The position numbers and the translations under genes are program-made. Positions 50,276 to 57,917 of a stretch of DNA of 64,000 nucleotides are shown here, in pieces; within the stretch, counting starts at the first letter, position 1, and every line of letters begins with the position of its first letter. Under the pieces are notes generated by a model. The model was not told the origin of the DNA. It made no database searches and saw only the letters and a program-made list of their open reading frames with translations. The stretch comes from Massilia aurea (GTDB taxonomy: Bacteria; Pseudomonadota; Gammaproteobacteria; Burkholderiales; Burkholderiaceae_D), in contig NZ_JACHBX010000002.1 in the NCBI RefSeq assembly GCF_014200505.1, positions 868,001-932,000 of the forward strand, read 5' to 3'.

Positions 50276-50291
50276 CTGTATATTTGTCCAG
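50276..50291. promoter_or_regulatory. LexA-type site between uvrA and ssb
   Basis: CTGTATATTTGTCCAG fits CTG-N10-CAG, and 7 of the 8 bases of CTGT-N8-ACAG are met. It lies 122 bp before uvrA and 333 bp before ssb, in the 469-bp divergent region where E. coli also has the SOS box. uvrA is the likelier target. Nothing else definite was seen in 50155-50275. Confidence 0.6.
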
Positions 50292-50502
50292 TGGTTCTAA
50301 TGTGCGCATTGCCGGATCGGCAAGCGCATCCGGGTGGCGCGATGGCCTGGACAACGACATGTCCGCCGTATGTGGGTCGCCCTCTGAACGGTTCAATGAC
50401 AAAGCGTTCAGATTCGCAAAATAAATTTCTCTGCTGAGCTATGGATGAGGTCGGATTGACAACAAAATCGACGGGATGACGCGGCGTTACGGCTGATGGG
50501 TG

Positions 50503-50544
50503 ACAACAAATTGTTGTGGCAAATCCGGGCGCCGGCCTCATAAT
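50503..50544 (+). promoter_or_regulatory. Candidate ssb promoter with overlapping palindrome
   Basis: TTGTGG (50514-50519) and CATAAT (50539-50544) with a 19-bp spacer form a moderate promoter 80 bp before ssb. A perfect 7+1+7 palindrome ACAACAA-A-TTGTTGT (50503-50517) overlaps the -35 and could be an operator. Confidence 0.4.
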
Positions 50545-50623
50545 AGTGCGCTGTACCACCACGTTCCCTGACGCCTAGAAGCATGCAGAGTCAGGGCTGA
50601 TCATACCCAGCAGGAGTAATCAA

Positions 50624-51130
50624 ATGGCATCAGTTAACAAGGTCATCATCGTTGGCAACCTCGGCCGCGACCCGGAAGTGCGCTACATGCCGAGCGGCGA
50701 CGCCATCGCGAACATCGCAGTCGCCACCTCGTACAAATCCAAAGACCGCAACACCGGCGAGCAAAAAGAGCTGACCGAGTGGCACCGTATTTCGTTCTTC
50801 GGCCGCCTGGCCGAGATCGTCGCGCAATACCTGAAGAAAGGTTCGTCGGTCTACGTCGAAGGCCGCCTGCAGACCCGCAAGTACACCGACAAGGACGGCA
50901 TCGAGCGCTACGCAACCGACGTCATCGCTGAAAACATGCAGATGCTGGGCGGTCGCCAGGGCATGGGCGGCGACGGCGGCGGCATGGGTGGAGGCATGGA
51001 CGACGACTACTCGGCGCCACAGCAGCCACGCCAGCAAGCACCACGCCAGGCGCCACCGGCACCGGCAGCACGCCCGCAGCCGAAGCCGGCACCGAACTTC
51101 TCGGATATGGATGACGACATTCCGTTCTAG
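50624..51130 (+). CDS. ssb: Single-stranded DNA-binding protein
   Basis: 168-aa SSB. The OB fold occupies 1-110 ([53 protein letters not shown]). A Gly/Met then Gln/Pro-rich disordered linker follows, ending in the acidic tip DMDDDIPF that recruits PriA, RecQ and other repair proteins. ATG 50624 follows CAGGAG. It ends with its own terminator. Confidence 0.97.
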   Translation: MASVNKVIIVGNLGRDPEVRYMPSGDAIANIAVATSYKSKDRNTGEQKELTEWHRISFFGRLAEIVAQYLKKGSSVYVEGRLQTRKYTDKDGIERYATDVIAENMQMLGGRQGMGGDGGGMGGGMDDDYSAPQQPRQQAPRQAPPAPAARPQPKPAPNFSDMDDDIPF

Positions 51131-51160
51131 AACTTCCTTCCATCAATTTTTTTGTTGGTA

Positions 51161-51193
51161 AAAAGCCCGCATACCGAAAGGTGGCGGGCTTTT
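51161..51193 (+). terminator. Rho-independent terminator of ssb
   Basis: AAAAGCCCGC pairs with GCGGGCTTTT. An inner ACC/GGT pairing closes a GAAA tetraloop. It ends in a T-run. Confidence 0.88.
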
Positions 51194-51772
51194 CCTTTAT
51201 CAACACACTGCTGTTTAATTCGGTGGTATTTACTGATTACTTATTTTGCAAAAAAAGTGGGTAATGAAGAAGTTCATTGTAAATAGTATCCTGCTTCCGA
51301 CTATAAGCGCGATCCTGTGAGTTGTTATGAATTAATTAGGCACGATCGAGCCGCTTGAAATATTAATTTCTACTTCGGAATAACGACAAGTTATTGCTGA
51401 AGCTGTGCCGATTTCTGAGTTGCAAAAGATGCAATGTAATCAAATAAATCTTATTTTTCTTCTTTTCTTGTTCCACGTATTCGCCCCATTTTCCACTCAT
51501 ATGTTCTTCCTAAGCCCGATGTTATAGATCGGACGTAGCCACGGCAATCTTGGTATTTAATTATCTATTTCACCTTCTGTATTTACAAAAAATAATTCAA
51601 AATTGCAGTTGATTAATATATTATTTCTTGTTACTGTAATAAAGCTACCTTGGGTTGTATTTCGCTTACTTCAGCTGGTATTGTCTTGGGGTATCGCTAA
51701 AGTCCGCAACAAGTCTGCTTGTGTCCCAATCAGTTCATATCCGACGCAAGTAAATGTCTCGCTTCATTGCTA
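51194..51772. other. Low-G+C, gene-free left flank of the helicase-nuclease gene
   Basis: About 580 bp, clearly A/T-rich compared with ssb and upstream genes (several ATTAATT-like runs). No open frame is supported and no tRNA, integrase, direct repeat or clear promoter was recognised. The composition break right after the ssb terminator suggests the left border of acquired DNA. Confidence 0.6.
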
Positions 51773-54271
51773 ATGAAAGAATATATGCCAATTAACTTGT
51801 CTCTTCTCGGCGGTAAACCACTGATCGATACAGAGGTCAACCCTAGAGAAATTTTCAACCTTCTTGCTGAGAAGGACGAGAAATATAAATATCCACGTGA
51901 CGTCCAGTCGCAGGTGTGGGACCGATGGATGGCACGTCGAAACGAACGCGATCTAGTGGTGAAAATGAATACCGGCGGCGGTAAAACTATCGTTGGTCTC
52001 CTTATGTTGAAGAGCAGTCTAAACGAGGGAGTTGGTCCTGCAGTGTACGTGGCACCGGACAAGTACTTGGTGCGCCAAGTATTGAAAGAAGCCGCAGATC
52101 TTGGTGTCCACGCTACTACGGATCACCAAGGCGCAGATTTTTTGCAGGGTAAGGCGATTTTGGTAACGAATATTTACCATTTAGTTAATGGATTGTCGGT
52201 TTTTGGAACCACAGATACAGGTGTGAAAATTCCAGTTGGCGCTCTTTTGATTGACGATGCACATGCTTGTCTTGCTACGACCGAGGCGCAGTTCACTCTG
52301 AAAGCTGGAGCGACTCATGAACTGTATGCAGCTATGCTGCAGTTATTTCGTCCCACACTTGCCGATCAGAACGAGACAAAGTTGCTTGAGATGGAGGATG
52401 GCGCTGGTGAGCTGGAAATGATTGTGCCATTCTGGGCATGGCAGGCTAAAGCCACTCAAGTTGCCAAGATTTTGACAGAGTATCGAAACGATGATGAGAT
52501 CAAATTTAATTGGCCTTTAGTAAAAAACCATCTGGATCAGTGCCGCTGTGTATTCTCTGGGCATCGCCTTGAGATCAGCCCTAAATGCCTCCCAATCGAA
52601 GCAATTCCATCATTTGTTGAAGCAAAGCGTAGGGTCTTTCTGACAGCGACACTTGCAGATGACTCGGTTCTTGTGTCGGACTTCAACGCACGGCCCCAAA
52701 CGGTGGTTGATCATATTACGCCAAATGTAGCGAATGATATTGGCGACAGGATGATATTAGTTCCTCAAGAAATCGATCCGAACTTAACGGATATTGATCT
52801 CAAAAATTACTTAAAAGAAAAATCGAAAATTTACAACACAGTGGTCATAGTTCCGTCAGACTACCGGCTGACATTTTGGAAAGATGTGGCCGACCTGACT
52901 GTGACGGCAGAAAATCTTGAAAAAGCAGTTGAGAGATTGAAGATGCAGCACGTTGGCCTCGTTGTTATGGTCAACAAGTACGATGGCATTGATCTCCCCG
53001 GAAACGCGTGCCGTATCCTGGTGCTTGATGGGCTGCCCCAAACAAGAAGGCTTTACGAGCGTGTTGAAACAAATTTCTTGGCGGGAAGCGAACACATTAT
53101 CTCCCGGCAGATTCAACGGATTGAGCAAGGAATGGGCCGTGGAATTAGGGGGAATGACGACCACTGTGCTGTTCTACTCATGGGGCCGTCGCTGATCAAA
53201 ACCATGTTCCTTATAGGTGCGAAACAGCGATTCTCGCCAGCGACGCGCGCCCAGTTTGAGAAGTCTTTGCAGGTAGCCAGTCAACTTGCCGATGGTATTG
53301 CAGAACTGGATAGCGCAATGGACTACTGCCTTTCTAGAAATCCAGAATGGAAGAAGGTGGCGCGTGAGGCGCTTGCAAATATCGTCTACCCTGCGAAAGG
53401 ATCGGTACGATCGGTTGCGGTGGCGCAGCGGCAGGCATTCGACAATGCATCAATTCGAGATTATGGCGAAGCTCAGCGTGTTATGCAGGCAGCTGTTCGT
53501 GAAGCTGTAACTGAGTCAGACAATGTACAAGGTTGGCTTAAATGGCAGTTGGCTGAGTATATGCAGCTTACCGACCCAGTACAGGCTCAGCAAATATTAA
53601 AGGCAGCCTTGCAGCTCAATCGTCGTTTAACTCGTCCCATTGATGGCATGGGGTATCAAAAGCTAAATGGCAAGGACCTCTCCCAAGCCAGGGAAATTGC
53701 ATGGAAACTCAAAAGCTATGCAGGCAAGCCGAATAACTTGCTTATACAGGTGAATGGTATTTTAGATGACCTCGACTTTGTGCCGGACAACGCCACAATT
53801 TTTGAAGTGGCAATGGAGCAACTTGGCGATTTCCTCGGATTTCTCTCACAGCGCCCGGAGGTTGAATATAGCAGTGGTCCCGATGTACTCTGGTCTGTGG
53901 GCAGCTTGCAGTATTTCGTAATAGAGTGCAAAAGCGGTGCGGTTGTAGAGAAGATCACCAAAACGTACGCAAACCAACTTAGTGGCTCGATGAACTGGTT
54001 CGGAAAACGCTATGACCAAACATGCAAAGCCACCGCGATTTTAGTGCATCCTTCGCGTTCTTTTGAGCATGCCGCCACTCCTCATCCTACTGCTAGAATC
54101 ATCACAGCAAAAACTTTGCCTCTCCTCAAAGACGCAGTGTCCAATTTTGCGAAAGCGCTCGCGGCTTCTATTGATATTATCGATGCTGCTGAGGTACAGC
54201 GACTCCTCGACTACTTCAAGCTAACCCCAGCCCTATTAGTCGCCAATTTCACCGAAGAGCCGAGGAGTTAG
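51773..54271 (+). CDS. SF2 (DinG/XPD-like) helicase fused to a PD-(D/E)XK-like nuclease domain; candidate defence gene
   Basis: 832 aa. Helicase motifs: Walker A TGGGKT (67-72, in KMNTGGGKTIVGLL), a DEAH-like DDAH (161-164, in LLIDDAHAC), TAT (291-293), and motif VI QRIEQGMGRGIRG (447-459). A helical linker (about 500-640) leads to a C-terminal segment with Asp704 (GPDVLW), Glu718-Cys-Lys720 (FVIECKSG) and Gln735 (NQLSGSMNWF). Their spacing fits a PD-(D/E)XK nuclease core. Codon use is A/T-rich: 52501-52560 counts 24/60 G+C against 40/60 at 45361-45420 in pckG. ATG 51773 is chosen; ATG 51785 or upstream TTG 51719 are possible, none with a good ribosome site. The protein is complete, has no partner gene, and lies in a low-G+C block. 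Family name and function are not known to me. Confidence 0.75.
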   Translation: MKEYMPINLSLLGGKPLIDTEVNPREIFNLLAEKDEKYKYPRDVQSQVWDRWMARRNERDLVVKMNTGGGKTIVGLLMLKSSLNEGVGPAVYVAPDKYLVRQVLKEAADLGVHATTDHQGADFLQGKAILVTNIYHLVNGLSVFGTTDTGVKIPVGALLIDDAHACLATTEAQFTLKAGATHELYAAMLQLFRPTLADQNETKLLEMEDGAGELEMIVPFWAWQAKATQVAKILTEYRNDDEIKFNWPLVKNHLDQCRCVFSGHRLEISPKCLPIEAIPSFVEAKRRVFLTATLADDSVLVSDFNARPQTVVDHITPNVANDIGDRMILVPQEIDPNLTDIDLKNYLKEKSKIYNTVVIVPSDYRLTFWKDVADLTVTAENLEKAVERLKMQHVGLVVMVNKYDGIDLPGNACRILVLDGLPQTRRLYERVETNFLAGSEHIISRQIQRIEQGMGRGIRGNDDHCAVLLMGPSLIKTMFLIGAKQRFSPATRAQFEKSLQVASQLADGIAELDSAMDYCLSRNPEWKKVAREALANIVYPAKGSVRSVAVAQRQAFDNASIRDYGEAQRVMQAAVREAVTESDNVQGWLKWQLAEYMQLTDPVQAQQILKAALQLNRRLTRPIDGMGYQKLNGKDLSQAREIAWKLKSYAGKPNNLLIQVNGILDDLDFVPDNATIFEVAMEQLGDFLGFLSQRPEVEYSSGPDVLWSVGSLQYFVIECKSGAVVEKITKTYANQLSGSMNWFGKRYDQTCKATAILVHPSRSFEHAATPHPTARIITAKTLPLLKDAVSNFAKALAASIDIIDAAEVQRLLDYFKLTPALLVANFTEEPRS

Positions 54272-54667
54272 TCTAAGTAAAAGACATGGAGCGAAGATCT
54301 CTTAATTTATTTTAAGACCTTCGCATTCCTATTTGGTCGTGATCACTATATTAATTATTTCATGTGGAAAAATCTGCGTCCAAGTGTATTGGCACTTTAC
54401 TATTTACATGTGCTGGGACGCTATATCGGGATAAGTAATCTTGTCACGCATGAAAGAATTAAATTGCTAAGCCCAATTTTTTGATCATGTCCGACTTTTA
54501 ACTATCAGTCCAAGCCCAGACTGCTGATCTAATTCAGTCATCAATCTATGGGCCAACCTCGTCAACCTAGGCCGAAGCACTATCGACCTGAATGTAATCA
54601 ATCATTGCTCCTGGTCGCCAAGAGGGAAGTCATGCTTAGCTAGTTTTCTTAGTCGAGTTCGACTAGA
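54272..54667. other. Low-G+C, gene-free right flank of the helicase-nuclease gene
   Basis: About 400 bp of A/T-rich sequence with no supported gene. A small hairpin AGTCGA-GT-TCGACT (54651-54664) sits just before the stop of the leftward VOC gene, where normal composition resumes. I found no direct repeat matching the left flank that would mark an integration target. Confidence 0.5.
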
Positions 54668-55048
54668 CTAGCCAACCATTTCTGAAATCTCAATCAGATT
54701 CAGATCCGGATCACGCACATACACCGAGCGGATCTTGCCGGTGGCCCCAGTCCGCTCGACCGGCCCTTCGACAATAGGCCAGTCGCAGCTGCCCAGATGC
54801 GCAATCACTTGATCAAGCGGCACTGACGCAATGAAACACAGATCCAGCGCCCCCGGCACCGGCAGGTGCGCCTTCGGCTCGAACTCGGCGCCGCGCTGGT
54901 GTAGGTTGATCTTCTGGTTGCCGAATTTGAAGGCGATGCGACCCGCGCCAAAGGTTTCCAGGCGCATGCCCATGACTTCCGTATAAAAATGCTTCGTCGC
55001 ATCGAGATCGGTGCAGGTCAGCACCAGATGGTCGAGATGGGAAATCAT
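54668..55048 (-). CDS. VOC family protein (glyoxalase/dioxygenase fold)
   Basis: 126-aa vicinal-oxygen-chelate protein with two beta-alpha-beta-beta-beta modules. MISHLDHLVLTCTDLDATKHFYTEVMGM supplies the first metal-ligand His (HLVL), and VYVRDPDLNLIEISE supplies the last Glu. It is close to virulence/lactoylglutathione-lyase-like members of unknown substrate. ATG 55048 follows AGGA. It is 26 bp after kynA in the same direction, so it is probably the third gene of the kynU-kynA operon. Confidence 0.88.
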   Translation of the reverse strand: MISHLDHLVLTCTDLDATKHFYTEVMGMRLETFGAGRIAFKFGNQKINLHQRGAEFEPKAHLPVPGALDLCFIASVPLDQVIAHLGSCDWPIVEGPVERTGATGKIRSVYVRDPDLNLIEISEMVG

Positions 55049-55074
55049 AGCAGGCGGTCCTTGAATGAAGATGA

Positions 55075-55962
55075 TTACAGCTCGGTGCGCAACTCGAACA
55101 ACTCCGGGAACAGCACGACATCCAGCATCTTGCGCAAATACCCCACGCCGTCCGTACCGCCCGTGCCGGTTTTAAAACCGATGACGCGCTGCACGGTCGT
55201 CACATGCCGGAAGCGCCACAAGCGAAACGCCGTCTCGATATCCACGAGCTTCTCACCCAGCTCATACAGCGGCCAGTACTGGTCAGTATCGCGATACACG
55301 ACCATCCACGCCGCTTTCACCGACGGATCCGACTGCGTCGCCTGATGCCACGGCCCGGCAAGCCGCGCCGCATCCAGGGCCAATCCACTGCGCGCCATCA
55401 CCATGATCGCTTCGTCATACAGCGACGGTTTATCGAGCACGCCCTGCAGCGTCGCATGCGCGTCAGGCTTGTGCTGATGCACCTGCAAATGCGTGACGTT
55501 CTTGTTCCCCAGGATGAATTCGATCTCGCGATACTGGTGCGACTGGAACCCCGACGACGCGCCCAGGTACGGGCGGATCGCCGTGTACTCGGGCGGCGTC
55601 ATCGTCGCCAGCACATCCCATGCATGCACGAGCTGGTTCATGATCGCGGCCACGCGCGCCAGCATCTTCATCGCCGCCGGCAGCTGGCCCCGCGCGATGT
55701 TGTCACGCGCACCGTGCAGCTCGTGCAGCATCAGCTTCATCCACAGTTCGCTGGTCTGGTGCTGGACGATGAACAGCAGCTCGTTGTGCTCGGGCGACAG
55801 CGGATGCTGGGCGTTGAGGATCGTGTCGAGCGACAGGTAGTCGCCGTAGCTCATGTCCTTGCTGAAATCGAGCTTGGCGCCGTGGTAGCCGGGCTGCGAT
55901 ACCGGGCAGCTGCCCGCATCCACATTGTTGTTGGACGAATCCGGATTGACTGGGCAGGGCAT
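55075..55962 (-). CDS. kynA: Tryptophan 2,3-dioxygenase
   Basis: 295-aa heme enzyme opening the indole ring of L-Trp to N-formylkynurenine. Substrate-pocket His68 ([11 protein letters not shown]), the [16 protein letters not shown] segment and the proximal heme ligand His253 ([12 protein letters not shown]) are present. Two adjacent ATGs exist; the second (55962) has the better distance to AGAGAGG. It follows kynU by about 20 bp. The formamidase kynB is not nearby. Confidence 0.96.
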   Translation of the reverse strand: MPCPVNPDSSNNNVDAGSCPVSQPGYHGAKLDFSKDMSYGDYLSLDTILNAQHPLSPEHNELLFIVQHQTSELWMKLMLHELHGARDNIARGQLPAAMKMLARVAAIMNQLVHAWDVLATMTPPEYTAIRPYLGASSGFQSHQYREIEFILGNKNVTHLQVHQHKPDAHATLQGVLDKPSLYDEAIMVMARSGLALDAARLAGPWHQATQSDPSVKAAWMVVYRDTDQYWPLYELGEKLVDIETAFRLWRFRHVTTVQRVIGFKTGTGGTDGVGYLRKMLDVVLFPELFELRTEL

Positions 55963-55984
55963 CATGTCCTCTCTAGGAAATCGC

Positions 55985-57247
55985 TCAGGTCACCGCAGTG
56001 CGCTTGGCATCGACCTGATAGTCGCTGCGGTCCAGGATATCCTTGAGCACCATCACCGCCTGCCACACATCGTCATACCCCGTGTACAGCGGCGTGAAGC
56101 CAAAGCGCATCACCTGCGGCTCGCGATAGTCGCCGATCACGCCGCGCGCGATCAGGGCCTGCATCACCGCGTAGCCATGCGGGTGCGTCACGCTCACCTG
56201 GCTGCCACGGTCCGCATGATTGCGCGGCGTGATCAGCTCCAGCGGATGCGCAGCGCATTCCTGTTCGAGCAGCGCCAGGAACAGGTCCGACAGCGCCAGC
56301 GACTTCTTGCGCAGCGCCGCCATCGTCACGTCCTGGAACACGGCCAGCCCGCATTCGATCAGTGCCAGCGCCACCACCGGCTGCGTGCCGCACATCGCGC
56401 GCTTGATGCCGGCCACCGGCGCAAACGCCGGCTGCATCGCGAACGGCTGGCGGTGCGCCCACCAACCGGTGAGCGGCTGCGTGAACTGCGCATGATGGCG
56501 CTGCGGCACCCAGATGAATGCCGGCGCGCCCGGTCCGCCGTTGAGGAATTTGTAGGTGCAGCCCACCGCGAAGTCGGCGTTTGCGCCATTCAGGTCGACC
56601 TCCACTGCGCCAGCCGAATGGGCCAGGTCCCAGATCGCCAGCGCGCCGGCGGCGTGGATCTGCGCCGTGATCGTTTTCATGTCGAGCATGCGCCCGGTGC
56701 GGTAGTTCACGTGCGTGAGCATCACCACCGCCACCTGGGCGCCGGCATCGCCTTCGAGGGCGGCCGGCAGGTCGGCCCAGCTGTCGAGCAGGCGCAGCTC
56801 GTAGCCGCGCTCGAGCCAGCCGATCAGGCCTTCGGCCATGTAGATGTCGCTCGGGAAGTTATCGCGCTCGGTGAGGATGATGCGGCGGGCCGCGTGGGCC
56901 GGTGCGTCTGCCTGCATCTTCAGTGACGCAGCCAGCGCCTTGAACAGGTTCACCGACGTCGAATCGGTGACCACCACTTCATCGGCGGCAGCGCCGATCA
57001 GCGGCGCGATCAGGGTGCCCAGGCGCTGTGGCAGGTCGTACCAGCCGGCCGTGTTCCAGCTGCGGATCAGGTCATTGCCCCATTCGGCGGCGATCACGTC
57101 CTGTGCGCGTTGCAGGGCCGCGCGGGGGCGGGCGCCGAGCGAATTGCCATCGAGGTAAATCACGCCGTCCGGCAGCGCAAAGGCATTGCGCTGGGGAGCC
57201 AGCGGGTCGGCCGCGTCGAGGGCCAGGCAGTCTTGTCGTGTGATCAT
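55985..57247 (-). CDS. kynU: Kynureninase
   Basis: 420-aa PLP enzyme cleaving L-kynurenine to anthranilate and L-alanine. [11 protein letters not shown] is the family N-terminal signature, IWDLAHSAG (Asp207) contacts the cofactor, and the PLP Lys233 lies in [13 protein letters not shown] 57247 matches the usual N-terminus; the open frame extends 18 codons further without homology. First gene of the leftward kynU-kynA-VOC unit. Its upstream region is only about 60 bp before a 167-bp palindromic repeat, so the repeat may carry or disturb its promoter. Confidence 0.95.
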   Translation of the reverse strand: MITRQDCLALDAADPLAPQRNAFALPDGVIYLDGNSLGARPRAALQRAQDVIAAEWGNDLIRSWNTAGWYDLPQRLGTLIAPLIGAAADEVVVTDSTSVNLFKALAASLKMQADAPAHAARRIILTERDNFPSDIYMAEGLIGWLERGYELRLLDSWADLPAALEGDAGAQVAVVMLTHVNYRTGRMLDMKTITAQIHAAGALAIWDLAHSAGAVEVDLNGANADFAVGCTYKFLNGGPGAPAFIWVPQRHHAQFTQPLTGWWAHRQPFAMQPAFAPVAGIKRAMCGTQPVVALALIECGLAVFQDVTMAALRKKSLALSDLFLALLEQECAAHPLELITPRNHADRGSQVSVTHPHGYAVMQALIARGVIGDYREPQVMRFGFTPLYTGYDDVWQAVMVLKDILDRSDYQVDAKRTAVT

Positions 57248-57307
57248 ATGAACGGTCGCGAAGAAGTAGTGGGTGCCGGCCTGGCCGGACGATACCGCCA
57301 TTCTAGG

Positions 57308-57474
57308 CTAGGGAAGCACTGATTTATTCTGGGGGATGGAATTGGCTGCGGAAAAAGCCGCCATGCAAGGCGCAAATCGCAGCAATAGCGAGCTATTGCG
57401 AGAATTTGCAACGCCGCAAGGTGGCTATTTTCCGTGCCAAGTCCGCCTCCATGAATTAATCAGTGCTTCCCTAG
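57308..57474. repeat. 167-bp MITE-like imperfect palindrome
   Basis: The terminal inverted repeat CTAGGGAAGCACTGATT is perfect over 17 bp at both ends. The two halves remain similar through the element and meet at GCAATAGC-GA-GCTATTGC (57382-57399), exactly at the centre. A 3-bp AGG borders each end and could be a target duplication. There is no coding capacity. It lies between the kynU start and the promoter of the riboswitch operon. Confidence 0.8.
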
Positions 57475-57489
57475 AGGCCAAAGAATGCG

Positions 57490-57518
57490 GTGACAGTGGC
57501 GCACCCTGGCTGTAGAAT
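57490..57518 (+). promoter_or_regulatory. Sigma70 promoter of the B12-riboswitch operon
   Basis: GTGACA (57490-57495, 5/6), a 17-bp spacer and TAGAAT (57513-57518, 5/6). Transcription would start about 10 bp before the riboswitch, and only 16 bp separate it from the palindromic repeat. Confidence 0.75.
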
Positions 57519-57536
57519 CGCGCCCAATCAAGTGAA

Positions 57537-57723
57537 TGGTGCCGTCCTGCTCGTCTGCAGGAAGGTGAAACGGGAAGCCGGTGACGTGTGCGAATCCATC
57601 GCACGCCAGTCCGGCGCAGCCCCCGCTGCTGTATGCCTGACGACCCTCGTCGAACGCCACTGTGCCCCGTGCACGGGAAGGCAGGACCCGGGAAGGATGA
57701 CGGCAAGCCAGAAGACCGGCCAA
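57537..57723 (+). promoter_or_regulatory. Cobalamin riboswitch (AdoCbl-type aptamer)
   Basis: Conserved blocks occur in the right order: GGTGAAACGGGAAGCCGGTG (57564-57583), GCAGCCCCCGCTGCTGT (57616-57632), the B12-box core GCCACTG (57656-57662) and GGCAAGCCAGAAGACCGGCC (57702-57721). About 195 nt then separate it from the start at 57918; this is the expression platform, which may sequester the start region when B12 is bound (inference). Confidence 0.92.
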
Positions 57724-57917
57724 TCACGATGCATTGCGTACGTCCCGGGGTGTGGGCGTGCCTGTTGGTAGTTCGTCGTTCCTTCTGTGTTGCCAATGCG
57801 TTCGCGCAGGCGTTCGCACGTACGCGTGCGCATGGCCTGTCACGCCCAGCGTGGAAGGAAGACGTCTGCCCGTTGTCATGCGCGCCCTGGCGCGCAGCTG
57901 AAAAGGTCGACGTTCAC

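Noticed and set aside
54362..54484. A 40-codon open frame (MWKNLRPSVLALYY...) in the right flank of the helicase island
   Set aside because: No ribosome site, no recognisable homology and a length expected by chance in A/T-rich DNA.
51194..54667. Mobile-element boundaries (att sites or target duplications) around the helicase-nuclease gene
   Set aside because: No integrase, tRNA or matching direct repeats were found by eye, so only a composition-based island is claimed.
57588..57917. Upstream extension of the CobN-like frame by 110 codons
   Set aside because: It would run through the cobalamin riboswitch and bury the clear signal peptide. ATG 57918 is the proper start.
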